From: RGIG8700 sp045648505
Lineage (GTDB): Bacteria > Bacillota > Clostridia > RGIG6154
Direction of reading: 5' to 3'
Length of the DNA: 64,000 nt
Assembly (NCBI GenBank): GCA_045648505.1
Contig: JAZROD010000049.1
Location: forward strand, 45,734-109,733
The translations under genes were made by a program, and so were the position numbers. Below the pieces are notes generated by a model, which did not search any database, was not told the DNA's origin, and was given only the letters and a program-made list of their open reading frames with translations. Positions 52,817 through 61,112 of this stretch are shown here, piece by piece. Each line of letters begins with the position of its first letter. The first letter of the stretch is position 1.

Positions 52817-55800
52817 TCAATTTCTTTGATAAAGTTGTTGTGCGATTCTGCCCGTAATACTGTCAAGCTCAGTACCATAGATTTTACTGTCTTTCATACT
52901 TTCGGGAACTAATCCCATAAAGTTACCAATACCACAAGAAGGCTCTAATATGTTGCCCTGACTAAATCCCATATTTTCAAGTGCTTTATACATTGACTTG
53001 ATTATTACGGGAGAAGTGTAATGAGAAGTTAGTGTAGATGCTCTTGCTTGCTCGTATTCTTCGGGGGTAAGTATAGCAGCAAGATGTTGAAACTCTTTTG
53101 CCCAATTCGGCTTTGTTTCATCAAAGGCATCTGCCAAGCCACCCCAACCAACATATTCAGATAAGATTTTCTGTTCTTCAGGTGTTGCAAGCCTATGATC
53201 AAATTCACACTCTTTGAGAATTATGATAGCTTCCATATTCTTTCTGAATTTCTCTTTAGCACCATCAACCCCGAGTTCATCATTATCAATGACAAAGTTA
53301 GTTCTTTGTGTCATCGGTATTTCGGGATAAACAATGGTATTTGCGACCTTTGCAGGCTTAACCTTTTCAAATTCAGGTATGATTTGTTCCGATTGCTTTT
53401 CTTGTTCAGGCTCTTCATAGAACGGGGCAAGCTGCTCGTCTGTTAAGTACACTAAATCATCAAATGTCATTCCTTCAAGCTCATTGTCTATAAGGTCAGA
53501 CATATCATCGTACTTTTTTTCTTCTACAACTTTATCATCAACATACTTAACAATAGCAAAATCAATAAGGTTTGCTTCAACCTGAATTTCGTGTTTGCCA
53601 TCTTCGGTTTCAGTAAATGCAAGATGAACTTTTCGCAGATCTGAATAATCTGCACTTTCGTGTTGCAGTTCGTTTTGCATATACTCGTTAATAATGCCTT
53701 GTGCTTCGTCAAGCTCTGTGTAAGTAACGGGAGCAGGTCTTTCTATATCAGGGAACAGATTAAATGTTCCGTTTGCATACTGCTCAAGAATTTCTAAAGC
53801 TTCAGCTCGACTGTTATAATATCGGTCATCTTTTGGTGTTTCCATAACAAGATTGCGAAGTTCTGTTATCATTTCTGCCATCTGTTCAGGATTATCAAAT
53901 CGTTCAATGATATATTTCCTTGCGGAAGTATCAACAAAATGCAAATCTTTTGGATACGGCTTATATCTTGATTCATCCATAACATTCAAAAATGCACTAT
54001 GAACGGCAGTTGCAACTCGTTCCCTCTCATAATTAGGAATGTTTTCTATCTCTTTTGGGTTGAGATAGATACCTCGTTTTATGAGCTTGTCAATTCGCTT
54101 TTCAACTTCATTCCATTTGAGCAGAGTTTGTGCATAGGGTTGCATTAAATCACCGTGACTAAGTGCAATGCCTTTTCCGTCATGACTTTCGTTACGATAA
54201 CCGTCATAGCCACCGCCGATTCCGTATTCGTGTTTTAAGAAAGTCATTCTTTCTTGCTTGTCGGGATGTGTTGTGAAAAAGATATATGTTCTGTATTTTC
54301 CCTCGTGAATACCCGTACCACCAAGAAGCAATTTAGAAATTTCATCTTCTGTGATAAATCTTACCGGAGGAGCATACGAAAGTTCTTGTGCCGTGTACCG
54401 TTTACGGACAATGTATAAGTCCTCAAGCATTTTATTGACTTCGTGTGGGTTCATATACTTGAAACGAACTACATCCTTATGTTCATCATACAAATCGCAG
54501 AGCTTTTGAATCGCCGTCTTTGTAACATCAAGTCCGGCAGATGTTTTTAGAAATTCTTTCATTCGATTTGTAGCTTCAGGGAATCCACCATGTTGTTCAA
54601 ATGCTTCATCTGCAAACATACTAAAAAGTTCAGGGTAATCATCATAGTTCAAATCTCTGTATATAAACAAAAACTTTTCCGCAGTTTGGGTATATACATA
54701 ATCATCAACTTGAAGAAGAATATCCGTAGAAGCAAATCTTCCCATATCAAGAAGTTCATCAATTCGTCTTGCGGCATCTTCCCAAGAAATATGATGTTTG
54801 TTTCCGGTTTCAACCGTATTGCCGTAGCTGATTGTGATTCCATCACTATTCCACCAAGCAGAAATTTGTTTTTCGTCAAGCACAAAGCCTTTTCCGTCTG
54901 TTTTATAATGATCTTTCAAGAATGCAACTTTATCTTCAAGTGATTTACCTTTGCTAAACTCTGATACAATAGTAATAATACTTTCTTTATGATGTGTTCC
55001 GTCACAAAGAACTGTATCAATGACTTGTTGGGGAATAGAAAAAGCAGAACGTATATTGTTCAATCGCTCTGCTTCTCTTTGCATATTCAGTTGTGTGTCA
55101 CTTTCATCAATGAGGTCGAATAGGTTTAACTGAGCACTAACTGTCTGAGCACTACCTCTTCTGCGGAATGTTTGAGGTTGTTCATCAACCCCGTCCATTT
55201 CTGTGGGTTCTGTAACTTCAGTTCCTCGTTCACTCCCTCTGCTTTCGCCATTTTCTGTACCATCTCTGCCACCTGTTCCCTCGCTGTCTTGTCTATCTCC
55301 GACAGGTGTTCTGTCAATGTTCCTTTGAGCATCATCGCCGAGTACAGACTGCGTCGGTGCTGTTTGAGGTAGTTCCTCCTCATCATCCCGTACTTGCCTA
55401 TCGTCGTCTTCGTCTCGGGCACTGTCAGGTTCGGTATCAGTATCCCGTTCTCGCTGCAATATGTTATCTCGGTCATTTTCATCCGTCCTTTCATTTTGGA
55501 TTTGACTTTCGTCTCTGACTTCATTGTACTGTAAATTTTTATTTTCTGCAAAAATTTTTGTTTTTCTTATCTCTGCACTGATAGTCGATGATATTTCACG
55601 CAGTGCCTGTTCGGATATTTCACTTATTGCATTTCCTATTACAGACATTGTTTCAGGTGTGTTGAAATCTGAGATATATTGAAATTCTTCATCATCGAAT
55701 AAATCTGCCGGTGAAAGTCCCATTCTTTCAAGGACAATATATGCAACTGATGTTTCTACTATCTTTTGATATCGTGCATCAAGATTTGTTTCGTCTAACT

Positions 55801-56311
55801 CCGCCAAAAGGCTACCCGGCTTTGCATAGCCAAGTTCTGATATATAGTCCGATTTACTGTCAACTGTTGCATTATGTGCAGCACAGATTATGGAGTCTGT
55901 TAATGTTGTTGATACAAGCAGTTCACCGAAAGTGTTTTCCAGCGTTTCAATAATTGCATCATTGTGTGATCCTGTATATGCCCACAGCCTTACCGGCATA
56001 TTATGTGCCTGGCTGTATGTATCCGAGACATCAAACACATGGTCAAGATAGTACCGACCTCTGCTCTCACGAAGCAAAGCTATACCCTTTGCACCACGGC
56101 TTATTCTGCGGTTTAGTTTTTCGTTCCAGGTTTCAAAGTCTGCACACGCCCGTGCATCAGGACGTTGAGCATAAATCAGAACCTGATCTTCAAACGGGTA
56201 CTTGTATTGCCATGCAGCAGTTTTCAAAAAGTCTGTCCAGTTATCAACCGAGGACAGCTCCTTTGAAGTATTATACGCAAGCTCGGTTATGAGCTGCAAT
56301 TTTGTTGCCAT
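52817..56311 (-). CDS. Methylase/helicase giant protein, N-terminal fragment
   Basis: A 1164-residue fragment starting at ATG 56311 (RBS GGAGGTGA). ELAYNTSKELSSVDNWTDFL and QVLIYAQRPDARACADFETW are the family N-terminus (ArdC-like). A very acidic low-complexity stretch follows (about 260-390), then further element-specific domains. The methyltransferase begins near the end: YVGWGGLADAFDETKPNWA, HYTSPVIIKSMYKALENMGF and motif I ILEPSCGIGNFMGLVP. The TGA falls between motif I and motif IV, so neither fragment has a complete methyltransferase. The 5' part (55.4-56.3 kb) looks richer in G+C than the rest. Confidence 0.88.
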   Translation of the reverse strand: MATKLQLITELAYNTSKELSSVDNWTDFLKTAAWQYKYPFEDQVLIYAQRPDARACADFETWNEKLNRRISRGAKGIALLRESRGRYYLDHVFDVSDTYSQAHNMPVRLWAYTGSHNDAIIETLENTFGELLVSTTLTDSIICAAHNATVDSKSDYISELGYAKPGSLLAELDETNLDARYQKIVETSVAYIVLERMGLSPADLFDDEEFQYISDFNTPETMSVIGNAISEISEQALREISSTISAEIRKTKIFAENKNLQYNEVRDESQIQNERTDENDRDNILQRERDTDTEPDSARDEDDDRQVRDDEEELPQTAPTQSVLGDDAQRNIDRTPVGDRQDSEGTGGRDGTENGESRGSERGTEVTEPTEMDGVDEQPQTFRRRGSAQTVSAQLNLFDLIDESDTQLNMQREAERLNNIRSAFSIPQQVIDTVLCDGTHHKESIITIVSEFSKGKSLEDKVAFLKDHYKTDGKGFVLDEKQISAWWNSDGITISYGNTVETGNKHHISWEDAARRIDELLDMGRFASTDILLQVDDYVYTQTAEKFLFIYRDLNYDDYPELFSMFADEAFEQHGGFPEATNRMKEFLKTSAGLDVTKTAIQKLCDLYDEHKDVVRFKYMNPHEVNKMLEDLYIVRKRYTAQELSYAPPVRFITEDEISKLLLGGTGIHEGKYRTYIFFTTHPDKQERMTFLKHEYGIGGGYDGYRNESHDGKGIALSHGDLMQPYAQTLLKWNEVEKRIDKLIKRGIYLNPKEIENIPNYERERVATAVHSAFLNVMDESRYKPYPKDLHFVDTSARKYIIERFDNPEQMAEMITELRNLVMETPKDDRYYNSRAEALEILEQYANGTFNLFPDIERPAPVTYTELDEAQGIINEYMQNELQHESADYSDLRKVHLAFTETEDGKHEIQVEANLIDFAIVKYVDDKVVEEKKYDDMSDLIDNELEGMTFDDLVYLTDEQLAPFYEEPEQEKQSEQIIPEFEKVKPAKVANTIVYPEIPMTQRTNFVIDNDELGVDGAKEKFRKNMEAIIILKECEFDHRLATPEEQKILSEYVGWGGLADAFDETKPNWAKEFQHLAAILTPEEYEQARASTLTSHYTSPVIIKSMYKALENMGFSQGNILEPSCGIGNFMGLVPESMKDSKIYGTELDSITGRIAQQLYQRN

Positions 56312-56333
56312 TTGTTACTTCACCTCCGAATAG

Positions 56334-56365
56334 AAAAAGGACATTGAAATTCACATCAATGTCCT
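56334..56365 (-). terminator. Terminator hairpin upstream of the methylase/helicase gene
   Basis: Perfect 10-bp arms AGGACATTGA / TCAATGTCCT with an 8-nt loop, followed on the minus strand by TTTTTC and, after only 22 nt, by the gene start. It ends the DUF4160/DUF2442 transcript and must be read through for the giant gene to be expressed from upstream. Confidence 0.85.
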
Positions 56366-56410
56366 CATCATGTTATTTATTTTTGTTATAATTACATATA
56401 TCGAAATTCT

Positions 56411-56848
56411 TTATTCAGCACTTGCAACTCCATATTCTCTTTGCATAGCCTTAACTGAAACTACCCATTGCTTACCGAATTTACAAACATCAACTCCGTT
56501 TACGAGTTTTCCATAGGTAATAGCTTTCCTTAAAGTGCTTTCGTTTAATCCCCAAAGCGAAGTTGCATCGCTAAAAGACATTAAATCGTCAAAAGGAGTT
56601 TCTATTTGAATTCCATTTTCCCACAGTTCATCACAAGACAAATCTAAATCGTCATTCCATATAACTCCGTATCCACCAACATCTACCGATACATCATAAA
56701 ATAATTCAGGTGTTGTTTTTAAAACATTAAAAGCGGAAATTTTCTCAAAAAGATTTTTAATGTCATATTGTTTGGTGACACCTTCACAAAACTGAACGCT
56801 TAAGATATAGTTGGGTAATGGAGTTACATCTTTAACTTTATGAAACAT
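56411..56848 (-). CDS. DUF2442 protein with C-terminal helix-turn-helix
   Basis: A 145-residue protein. Residues 1-90 are DUF2442 (VKDVTPLPNYILSVQFCEGV, WNDDLDLSCDELWENG). Residues about 95-145 are a small DNA-binding domain (SFSDATSLWGLNESTLRKAI, WVVSVKAMQREYG). DUF2442 next to DUF4160 forms a toxin-antitoxin-like pair in many bacteria; the DNA-binding end marks this one as the likely antitoxin and autoregulator. The gap to the DUF4160 gene is 18 bp. Confidence 0.85.
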   Translation of the reverse strand: MFHKVKDVTPLPNYILSVQFCEGVTKQYDIKNLFEKISAFNVLKTTPELFYDVSVDVGGYGVIWNDDLDLSCDELWENGIQIETPFDDLMSFSDATSLWGLNESTLRKAITYGKLVNGVDVCKFGKQWVVSVKAMQREYGVASAE

Positions 56849-56866
56849 TAAATCGCCTCCTCATCT

Positions 56867-57124
56867 TTATTCAAGCGGAGAAATTTGTTTGAAATCTTGT
56901 GTTTCCCAAATTTCTTTTAGCTCGTCACGATGGATGTTAATCCACTCTAAAACCATTGATAACGCTTTACTCGGAAGATATCCTTCCAACACTTCTCCAG
57001 TCATAAAATCAATCGCTGCAACATCTTCATTGTATATTGCGTGTATATGCGGTGGATTATGCTCTTTTTGTAAAAAATACATTCTTATAATTATTCCATA
57101 GAATCTTGACAATACAGGCATCAT
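56867..57124 (-). CDS. DUF4160 protein, putative toxin of a DUF4160/DUF2442 pair
   Basis: An 85-residue protein with the DUF4160 pattern MPVLSRFYGIIIRMYFLQKE, HNPPHIHAIYNEDVAAIDFM and LPSKALSMVLEWINIHRDEL. The conserved HNPPHIHA motif is the mark of the family. It is the first gene of a two-gene operon behind a consensus promoter with an operator-like dyad. The biochemical activity of the family is not settled. Confidence 0.87.
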   Translation of the reverse strand: MMPVLSRFYGIIIRMYFLQKEHNPPHIHAIYNEDVAAIDFMTGEVLEGYLPSKALSMVLEWINIHRDELKEIWETQDFKQISPLE

Positions 57125-57144
57125 TTCACATCCTCTCTGTTATA

Positions 57145-57173
57145 TATTATATCACGGTATCGTGACATTGTCA
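57145..57173 (-). promoter_or_regulatory. Consensus promoter and dyad of the DUF4160/DUF2442 operon
   Basis: TTGACA (57168-57173), 17-bp spacer and TATAAT (57145-57150) on the minus strand, a perfect sigma-A promoter. The spacer contains TCACGGTATCGTGA (57151-57164; arms TCACG / CGTGA), a likely operator for the HTH-bearing DUF2442 protein. The leader is only about 15 nt. Confidence 0.85.
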
Positions 57174-57211
57174 ACCGCTATTGCAAATTTCTTTTTATTA
57201 TTTTCATAAAA

Positions 57212-57583
57212 TCATCTGCTTATATTTTCTTCACGCATTTTTTCAGCTGTTTTAATGCCCTGTGCAACGGATTTTATCTCGCCTGATTCCACCTTACCGA
57301 CAAATATTTTTTTGCTCTGCTCGTTCATACAATACACATATCTGCAAAGTCTTTGAACATTTCCTAATGTATCATGTTTAGTATTTACCAAATTGCATAT
57401 AAGGTCCCCATATTCATCATTTGATGTAAGATGTATTTGCAGAGTTCTTGCATTATCAAGTCGAATTATATTCTGCGGAGTGAAAACTCCAATTTTTTGT
57501 AGGTTATCTTTCAAATCCGCACTTTTACAAGTAAGGTCCGCAACAAGGTTGTTTGTTAAAAATCGTACACTTGCAGTTACCAT
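57212..57583 (-). CDS. Hypothetical element protein
   Basis: Start ATG 57583 (MVTASVRFLTNNLVADLTCK), with AAAGG at the overlap with the previous gene; the frame is open to 57592. A 123-residue soluble protein with a DNARTLQIHLTSNDEYGDLI core and a basic helical end (GIKTAEKMREENISR). No family recognised. It is tightly linked to the ParA/ParB operon, so probably maintenance-related. Confidence 0.65.
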   Translation of the reverse strand: MVTASVRFLTNNLVADLTCKSADLKDNLQKIGVFTPQNIIRLDNARTLQIHLTSNDEYGDLICNLVNTKHDTLGNVQRLCRYVYCMNEQSKKIFVGKVESGEIKSVAQGIKTAEKMREENISR

Positions 57584-57588
57584 ATTTA

Positions 57589-57846
57589 TCACCTTTCACT
57601 CTCCGGATTTTTTCTTTGGTTGTTCTGTTCATAGAACTTTGTCTTATACAAACCTCTCGTACAGAAATCTTTCTGTGCTGAGATGAGGTTTGAAAAATAA
57701 TGTCCCCAGAAATAGTTGGTCTTGTCTTTACATTCCCATGTAACAAAATGGTTCGGTAAGGTTTTATGTACGCCAAGCACAATTTCCGAATCTCCTATGG
57801 TTATTTGGTTTGTTATAACATAACCTGCATTTTCTCTCCATTCCAT
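57589..57846 (-). CDS. Hypothetical small element protein
   Basis: An 85-residue soluble protein, ATG 57846 with GGAGAG upstream, 3 bp after the ParB stop. It is rich in aromatic residues (HFVTWECKDKTNYFWGHYFS). No family recognised. The tight spacing places it in the RepA-ParA-ParB operon. Confidence 0.68.
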   Translation of the reverse strand: MEWRENAGYVITNQITIGDSEIVLGVHKTLPNHFVTWECKDKTNYFWGHYFSNLISAQKDFCTRGLYKTKFYEQNNQRKNPESER

Positions 57847-57849
57847 ATT

Positions 57850-58773
57850 TTATCTCTCCTTATTCTGTTCCCGTTTACGATGCCAGTTTTCTAACAGTTT
57901 CATAATTGTTTCTTCCATCTGTTTCCTGGTGAAGTTCTTCGGGAAATATTTCTTTACTTTTTCATCGTCAAGTACAATCTTTACTCTTTCAGGTTTTTGT
58001 TCCTGCATAATGGAAAGCACAACATCAGGGTTCAGTCTACCCTCGTCATTAAATCTGCGGATTTTCCTTGCCTGGTCGATTGACGGTGATGTGTCCTCTC
58101 TTGCCATTGCATCAAGGACCTCACTCTGTGCCTTTGAGCCGAGGTATGACAGCTCGACCGCTGCATTCATTGCGATTTCTTTATTATCTACCATATCAAG
58201 TATTGGTTCTATGAGGTTTGTGAGACGTATGTAACGCTGGATTTGATTGCGACTTTCACCTACTTGCTGTGCTAAAATATCCTTCGATAAACGTTCTTCT
58301 AACTTCTGCCCAATTTGGGCAGAAGTTAAATCCGTCCTTGCACCTTGCCTTTTCATTGCTTCAAGCTTCATCTGATACGCATAAGCCTTTTCACTTGGCA
58401 GTATATGTTCTCTTTGAAGATTACTATCAACAAGAAGAATTATCGCTGTATCATCGTCAAGGTCTTTTACTACAACCGGGACTTCCTCTATACCTGCTAT
58501 TTCACATGCACGCACACGTCTGTGTCCTGACAGTATTTCATACCCGCCCTCCGGATGTGGTCTTGCTACTATCGGGGATAGAACTCCGCTTTGTTTTATA
58601 CTTTCCACAAGCTCGTTCATACTTTCATCTTCAAGAACTTTAAACGGCTGTTCAGAAAATGGTTTGAGTTCAGTGACCAATACAGGCTTTATTTCTTCTG
58701 TTCTTCTACCCTCGTCCGTTTTAAACAAATCATCGAGCATACTCCGACCTATGTTTATTCCGTTGTTTACCAT
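57850..58773 (-). CDS. parB: ParB-type partition protein
   Basis: The start at 58773 (MVNNGINIGRSMLDDLFKTD) is supported by AAAGGAGGTG; the frame is open to 58809. The 307-residue protein has the ParB/Srx nuclease-fold domain with the CTP-binding box (YEILSGHRRVRACEIAGIEE), the NLQREHILPSEKAYAYQMKL motif and a helix-turn-helix (LAQQVGESRNQIQRYIRLTN). It binds parS sites and works with ParA to keep the excised circular element or its replicating form. It overlaps parA by 44 nt. Confidence 0.92.
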   Translation of the reverse strand: MVNNGINIGRSMLDDLFKTDEGRRTEEIKPVLVTELKPFSEQPFKVLEDESMNELVESIKQSGVLSPIVARPHPEGGYEILSGHRRVRACEIAGIEEVPVVVKDLDDDTAIILLVDSNLQREHILPSEKAYAYQMKLEAMKRQGARTDLTSAQIGQKLEERLSKDILAQQVGESRNQIQRYIRLTNLIEPILDMVDNKEIAMNAAVELSYLGSKAQSEVLDAMAREDTSPSIDQARKIRRFNDEGRLNPDVVLSIMQEQKPERVKIVLDDEKVKKYFPKNFTRKQMEETIMKLLENWHRKREQNKER

Positions 58774-59548
58774 CTTCAAGCACCTCCTTTGTAAAGTTTC
58801 TGTACGCATCTGCTGCTATTCCTTTTTCGTCATAAGCTAATATACTCTTACCCACAGCCGAAGCTTCAGCAGCTTTTATGGATATAGGGATTTCAGTCTT
58901 GAATATCTTCACATACTTTGAATAGTTCAGCCTTATAACGGATGATACGTCTTTATTGTATCTTGTCCGTCTGTCAACCATTGTCAATAATATACCACCA
59001 AACTTCAAATCAGGGTTTATCTGACGTTTTACCTTACTGACAGTAGACACAAGCTGTTCAAGTCCCTTTAACGGCAGATAGTGCGCCTGAACCGGAATAA
59101 TGACCTCGTCAGCTGCTGCAAGTGAGTTTATAGTCAGCATACCAAGCGACGGTGTGCAGTCGATTAAGACATAATCATAATTATCTTTTACTCTGTCTAT
59201 GTAGTTCTTTAGCACCCTTTCCCTGCTCATAATGTTTACAAGTGCCGTTTCCCTACCCGACAGTTCAATGTTTGCAGGGATTAAATCAACGCCCTCTGCA
59301 TGATGTATCACTCCCTCATCTTTTGCTATGGGTATTTCCTCATAGGTCTTTTGCATCAGAGTCGATAACGTTGTTTCAAGCTTGTCCGGTTGCTGATAGC
59401 CTAAACTTTCCGTCAGGCTACCCTGTGCATCACAGTCAATAAGCAAGACCTTTTTACCCTCTTTTGCAAGTCCAACACCTAAATTAACTGTTGTGGTAGT
59501 CTTTCCGACTCCACCTTTCTGGTTTGCTATTGCAATAACTTTACTCAT
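58730..59548 (-). CDS. parA: ParA-type partition ATPase
   Basis: The start at 59548 (MSKVIAIANQKGGVGKTTTT) has GGGAAG upstream. A 272-residue Walker-type ATPase with the deviant Walker A KGGVGKTTT, the switch LLIDCDAQGSLTESLG and the Walker B-like YVLIDCTPSLGMLT. It partners with ParB. In Tn1549-like elements RepA, ParA and ParB sit together at the end opposite to the integrase, as here. Confidence 0.94.
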   Translation of the reverse strand: MSKVIAIANQKGGVGKTTTTVNLGVGLAKEGKKVLLIDCDAQGSLTESLGYQQPDKLETTLSTLMQKTYEEIPIAKDEGVIHHAEGVDLIPANIELSGRETALVNIMSRERVLKNYIDRVKDNYDYVLIDCTPSLGMLTINSLAAADEVIIPVQAHYLPLKGLEQLVSTVSKVKRQINPDLKFGGILLTMVDRRTRYNKDVSSVIRLNYSKYVKIFKTEIPISIKAAEASAVGKSILAYDEKGIAADAYRNFTKEVLEDGKQRNKHRSEYAR

Positions 59549-59742
59549 TTCCAATCTTCCCTTCGTAGTTTTTTTATAATCTTTTCACCGTCAATGTTTG
59601 TAAGAACCATAAACCATTCTGATCTGAAAAAGCTTTCAATGGACTGTTTCAGTTCATAGCTCTTGCTTCGTTTATAGTCTGTTATAGCCTGCATAATTAT
59701 AGCCTGTGCCAGTTGCTCATAGTTCTTTTGCAGAGCATCCAT
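59545..59742 (-). CDS. Small conserved element protein between repA and parA
   Basis: ATG 59742 overlaps the repA TGA (TGATG). 65 residues, mostly helical: MDALQKNYEQLAQAIIMQAI, SFFRSEWFMVLTNIDGEKII, KKLRREDWK. The fixed position between repA and parA in this element type suggests a replication or partition helper, but no family was identified. It overlaps the parA start by 4 nt. Confidence 0.72.
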   Translation of the reverse strand: MDALQKNYEQLAQAIIMQAITDYKRSKSYELKQSIESFFRSEWFMVLTNIDGEKIIKKLRREDWK

Positions 59743-60716
59743 CACCCATCACCCCAATCCTGTACAGGCTTTGACATATCATAATTAACTTTTGCATTGA
59801 ACCAATTATCCGCCGTATCAAATGAACGGTAAATGGTTGTAATCAAAAAAGCCCGTATGTTACGGACTTTGGTGGTATTCTCTTTCAATGCGAAATATAT
59901 GTACTCTATATGCTTGCTGTTTATTTTTAAAAATCTGCTTTTTACAATCTCATGCGGGTATTCGGTTTTATTGATACGTATAAATTCGTCTTTACTGCAC
60001 ACAACATCAACCATAAGCTCTATGATTTCATCAAGCCAGCTCTTTTCAAATTGCTCAACCATTATGTTGTATTCAACATTGCGCTTTATTCTTTGTCTGT
60101 ACATGTTGCGTTCCCGCATCCATCCTATCGCATCAGATGATACACTATCTTTATTTTCTTGATATGATACGATAGTGTTATCAGTATCGTTATATTCAGT
60201 ATTACTATATTCAGTATTATTAGAGTATGATTTTGGAACTTCAAGAAGTTTGATTTTCATATTTCCAGAAGTATGATTTTCATACTTCAAGAAGTTTGAT
60301 TCCGGAACTTCTGTGTTTTCTTGAGGTTTTATGTCGGATTCGGGTAAGTCTTCGTCCGATGAATTTGTATATATGAAGTTCTTGACATAGATGATATTCG
60401 GTTTTCCCAAACCCTGCCTTTTCCTTTCTATAAGACCGACTAAGTTATCTAACTCATCAAGCAACTTTGCTACTTTCTGCCTCGCACATCCTAGGTCGTT
60501 TATGATATCCTCTACTGTGTAAATGATATATACACGGTTTTCATCATCAAGCCATCTGTTTCTTAATGATAACCCCATCCGGTCAAGCATCAGTCCGTAC
60601 AGAACTTTAGCATCCGTTGACATATCCTTAAAACGCTTGTCCGAAAACAACACTTTCGGGATTCTGAAGAATGTGAACTGCTCACATTCTCTACCGTAAA
60701 AATATTCGAAACTCAT
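59742..60716 (-). CDS. repA: RepA_N-type replication initiator
   Basis: The start at 60716 (MSFEYFYGRECEQFTFFRIP) has a strong GGGGAGG; the frame is open to 60839. The 324-residue protein has the RepA_N domain at about 1-120 (PKVLFSDKRFKDMSTDAKVL, YGLMLDRMGLSLRNRWLDDE, IINDLGCARQKVAKLLDELD). A variable middle (about 130-195) is coded over the iterons, and the C-terminal DUF6017-like domain follows (RIKRNVEYNIMVEQF; IRAFLITTIYRSFDTADNWF). In RepA_N plasmids the origin lies inside the initiator gene. It would allow the excised circle to replicate. Confidence 0.92.
   Translation of the reverse strand: MSFEYFYGRECEQFTFFRIPKVLFSDKRFKDMSTDAKVLYGLMLDRMGLSLRNRWLDDENRVYIIYTVEDIINDLGCARQKVAKLLDELDNLVGLIERKRQGLGKPNIIYVKNFIYTNSSDEDLPESDIKPQENTEVPESNFLKYENHTSGNMKIKLLEVPKSYSNNTEYSNTEYNDTDNTIVSYQENKDSVSSDAIGWMRERNMYRQRIKRNVEYNIMVEQFEKSWLDEIIELMVDVVCSKDEFIRINKTEYPHEIVKSRFLKINSKHIEYIYFALKENTTKVRNIRAFLITTIYRSFDTADNWFNAKVNYDMSKPVQDWGDG
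60222..60312. repeat. Four tandem iterons inside repA (candidate origin)
   Basis: Units at 60222-60243, 60244-60266, 60267-60289 and 60290-60312 share AGAAGTwTGATTttcatacTT-type sequence. The period of 22-23 bp is not a multiple of three, so the repetition is in the DNA, not in the peptide. It lies between the two domains of RepA, where RepA_N origins are known to lie. Confidence 0.75.
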
Positions 60717-60751
60717 TTTTCCTCCCCTTCCTTTTAAAATTTTAACATATG

Positions 60752-60780
60752 AAAAAGACCTGAACTGTACGTCAGGTCTT
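60752..60780 (-). terminator. Terminator hairpin in the repA leader
   Basis: Perfect 9-bp arms AAGACCTGA / TCAGGTCTT (loop of 8) followed on the minus strand by TTTTT. Only 35 nt separate it from the repA start, so repA transcripts from the upstream promoter area must pass it. It is a likely attenuator controlling replication. Confidence 0.8.
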
Positions 60781-60855
60781 GTCCAATCGATAATACAATA
60801 TGAAAAAATTATATCCTGCTCTACCAGCTTAACACCCATATAACTAATTGGGTTT

Positions 60856-60990
60856 TTAACGGTTCACATCTGAAAATACCCAGATTACCTCTGCCTTTGT
60901 GCATTTTACATTGATTGCACGGTCTACTATCTCCTGACCGCACTGTGTAAGATATACTCTGACATCCTCGAGACAATCTTTGTCACAAGA
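60856..60990 (-). pseudogene. Coding remnant at the element end
   Basis: A 44-codon open stretch without a start codon reads DCLEDVRVYLTQCGQEIVDR then AINVKCTKAEVIWVFSDVNR and a TAA. It looks like the end of a real protein, but the upstream codon is a stop. It is bracketed by a 10-bp inverted repeat GATTACCTCT (60883-60892) / AGAGGTAATC (61002-61011). Together with the rest of 60717-61112 it probably marks the junction between element and phage genes. Confidence 0.4.
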
Positions 60991-61112
60991 TTATGCAAGA
61001 TAGAGGTAATCAAAATAATATTTTTTACCAACCGGAAATGCGTTTCGTGGTAATTGATATAACTGATTTATAAAATAGTCTTCACTACCAAAGACAAGGA
61101 GTGAAGAACACT

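Noticed and set aside
52817..52819. TGA recoded as a sense codon genome-wide
   Set aside because: Many other genes here end properly at TGA, for example AbiV and repA, and no other gene shows an internal TGA. One local mutation fits better.
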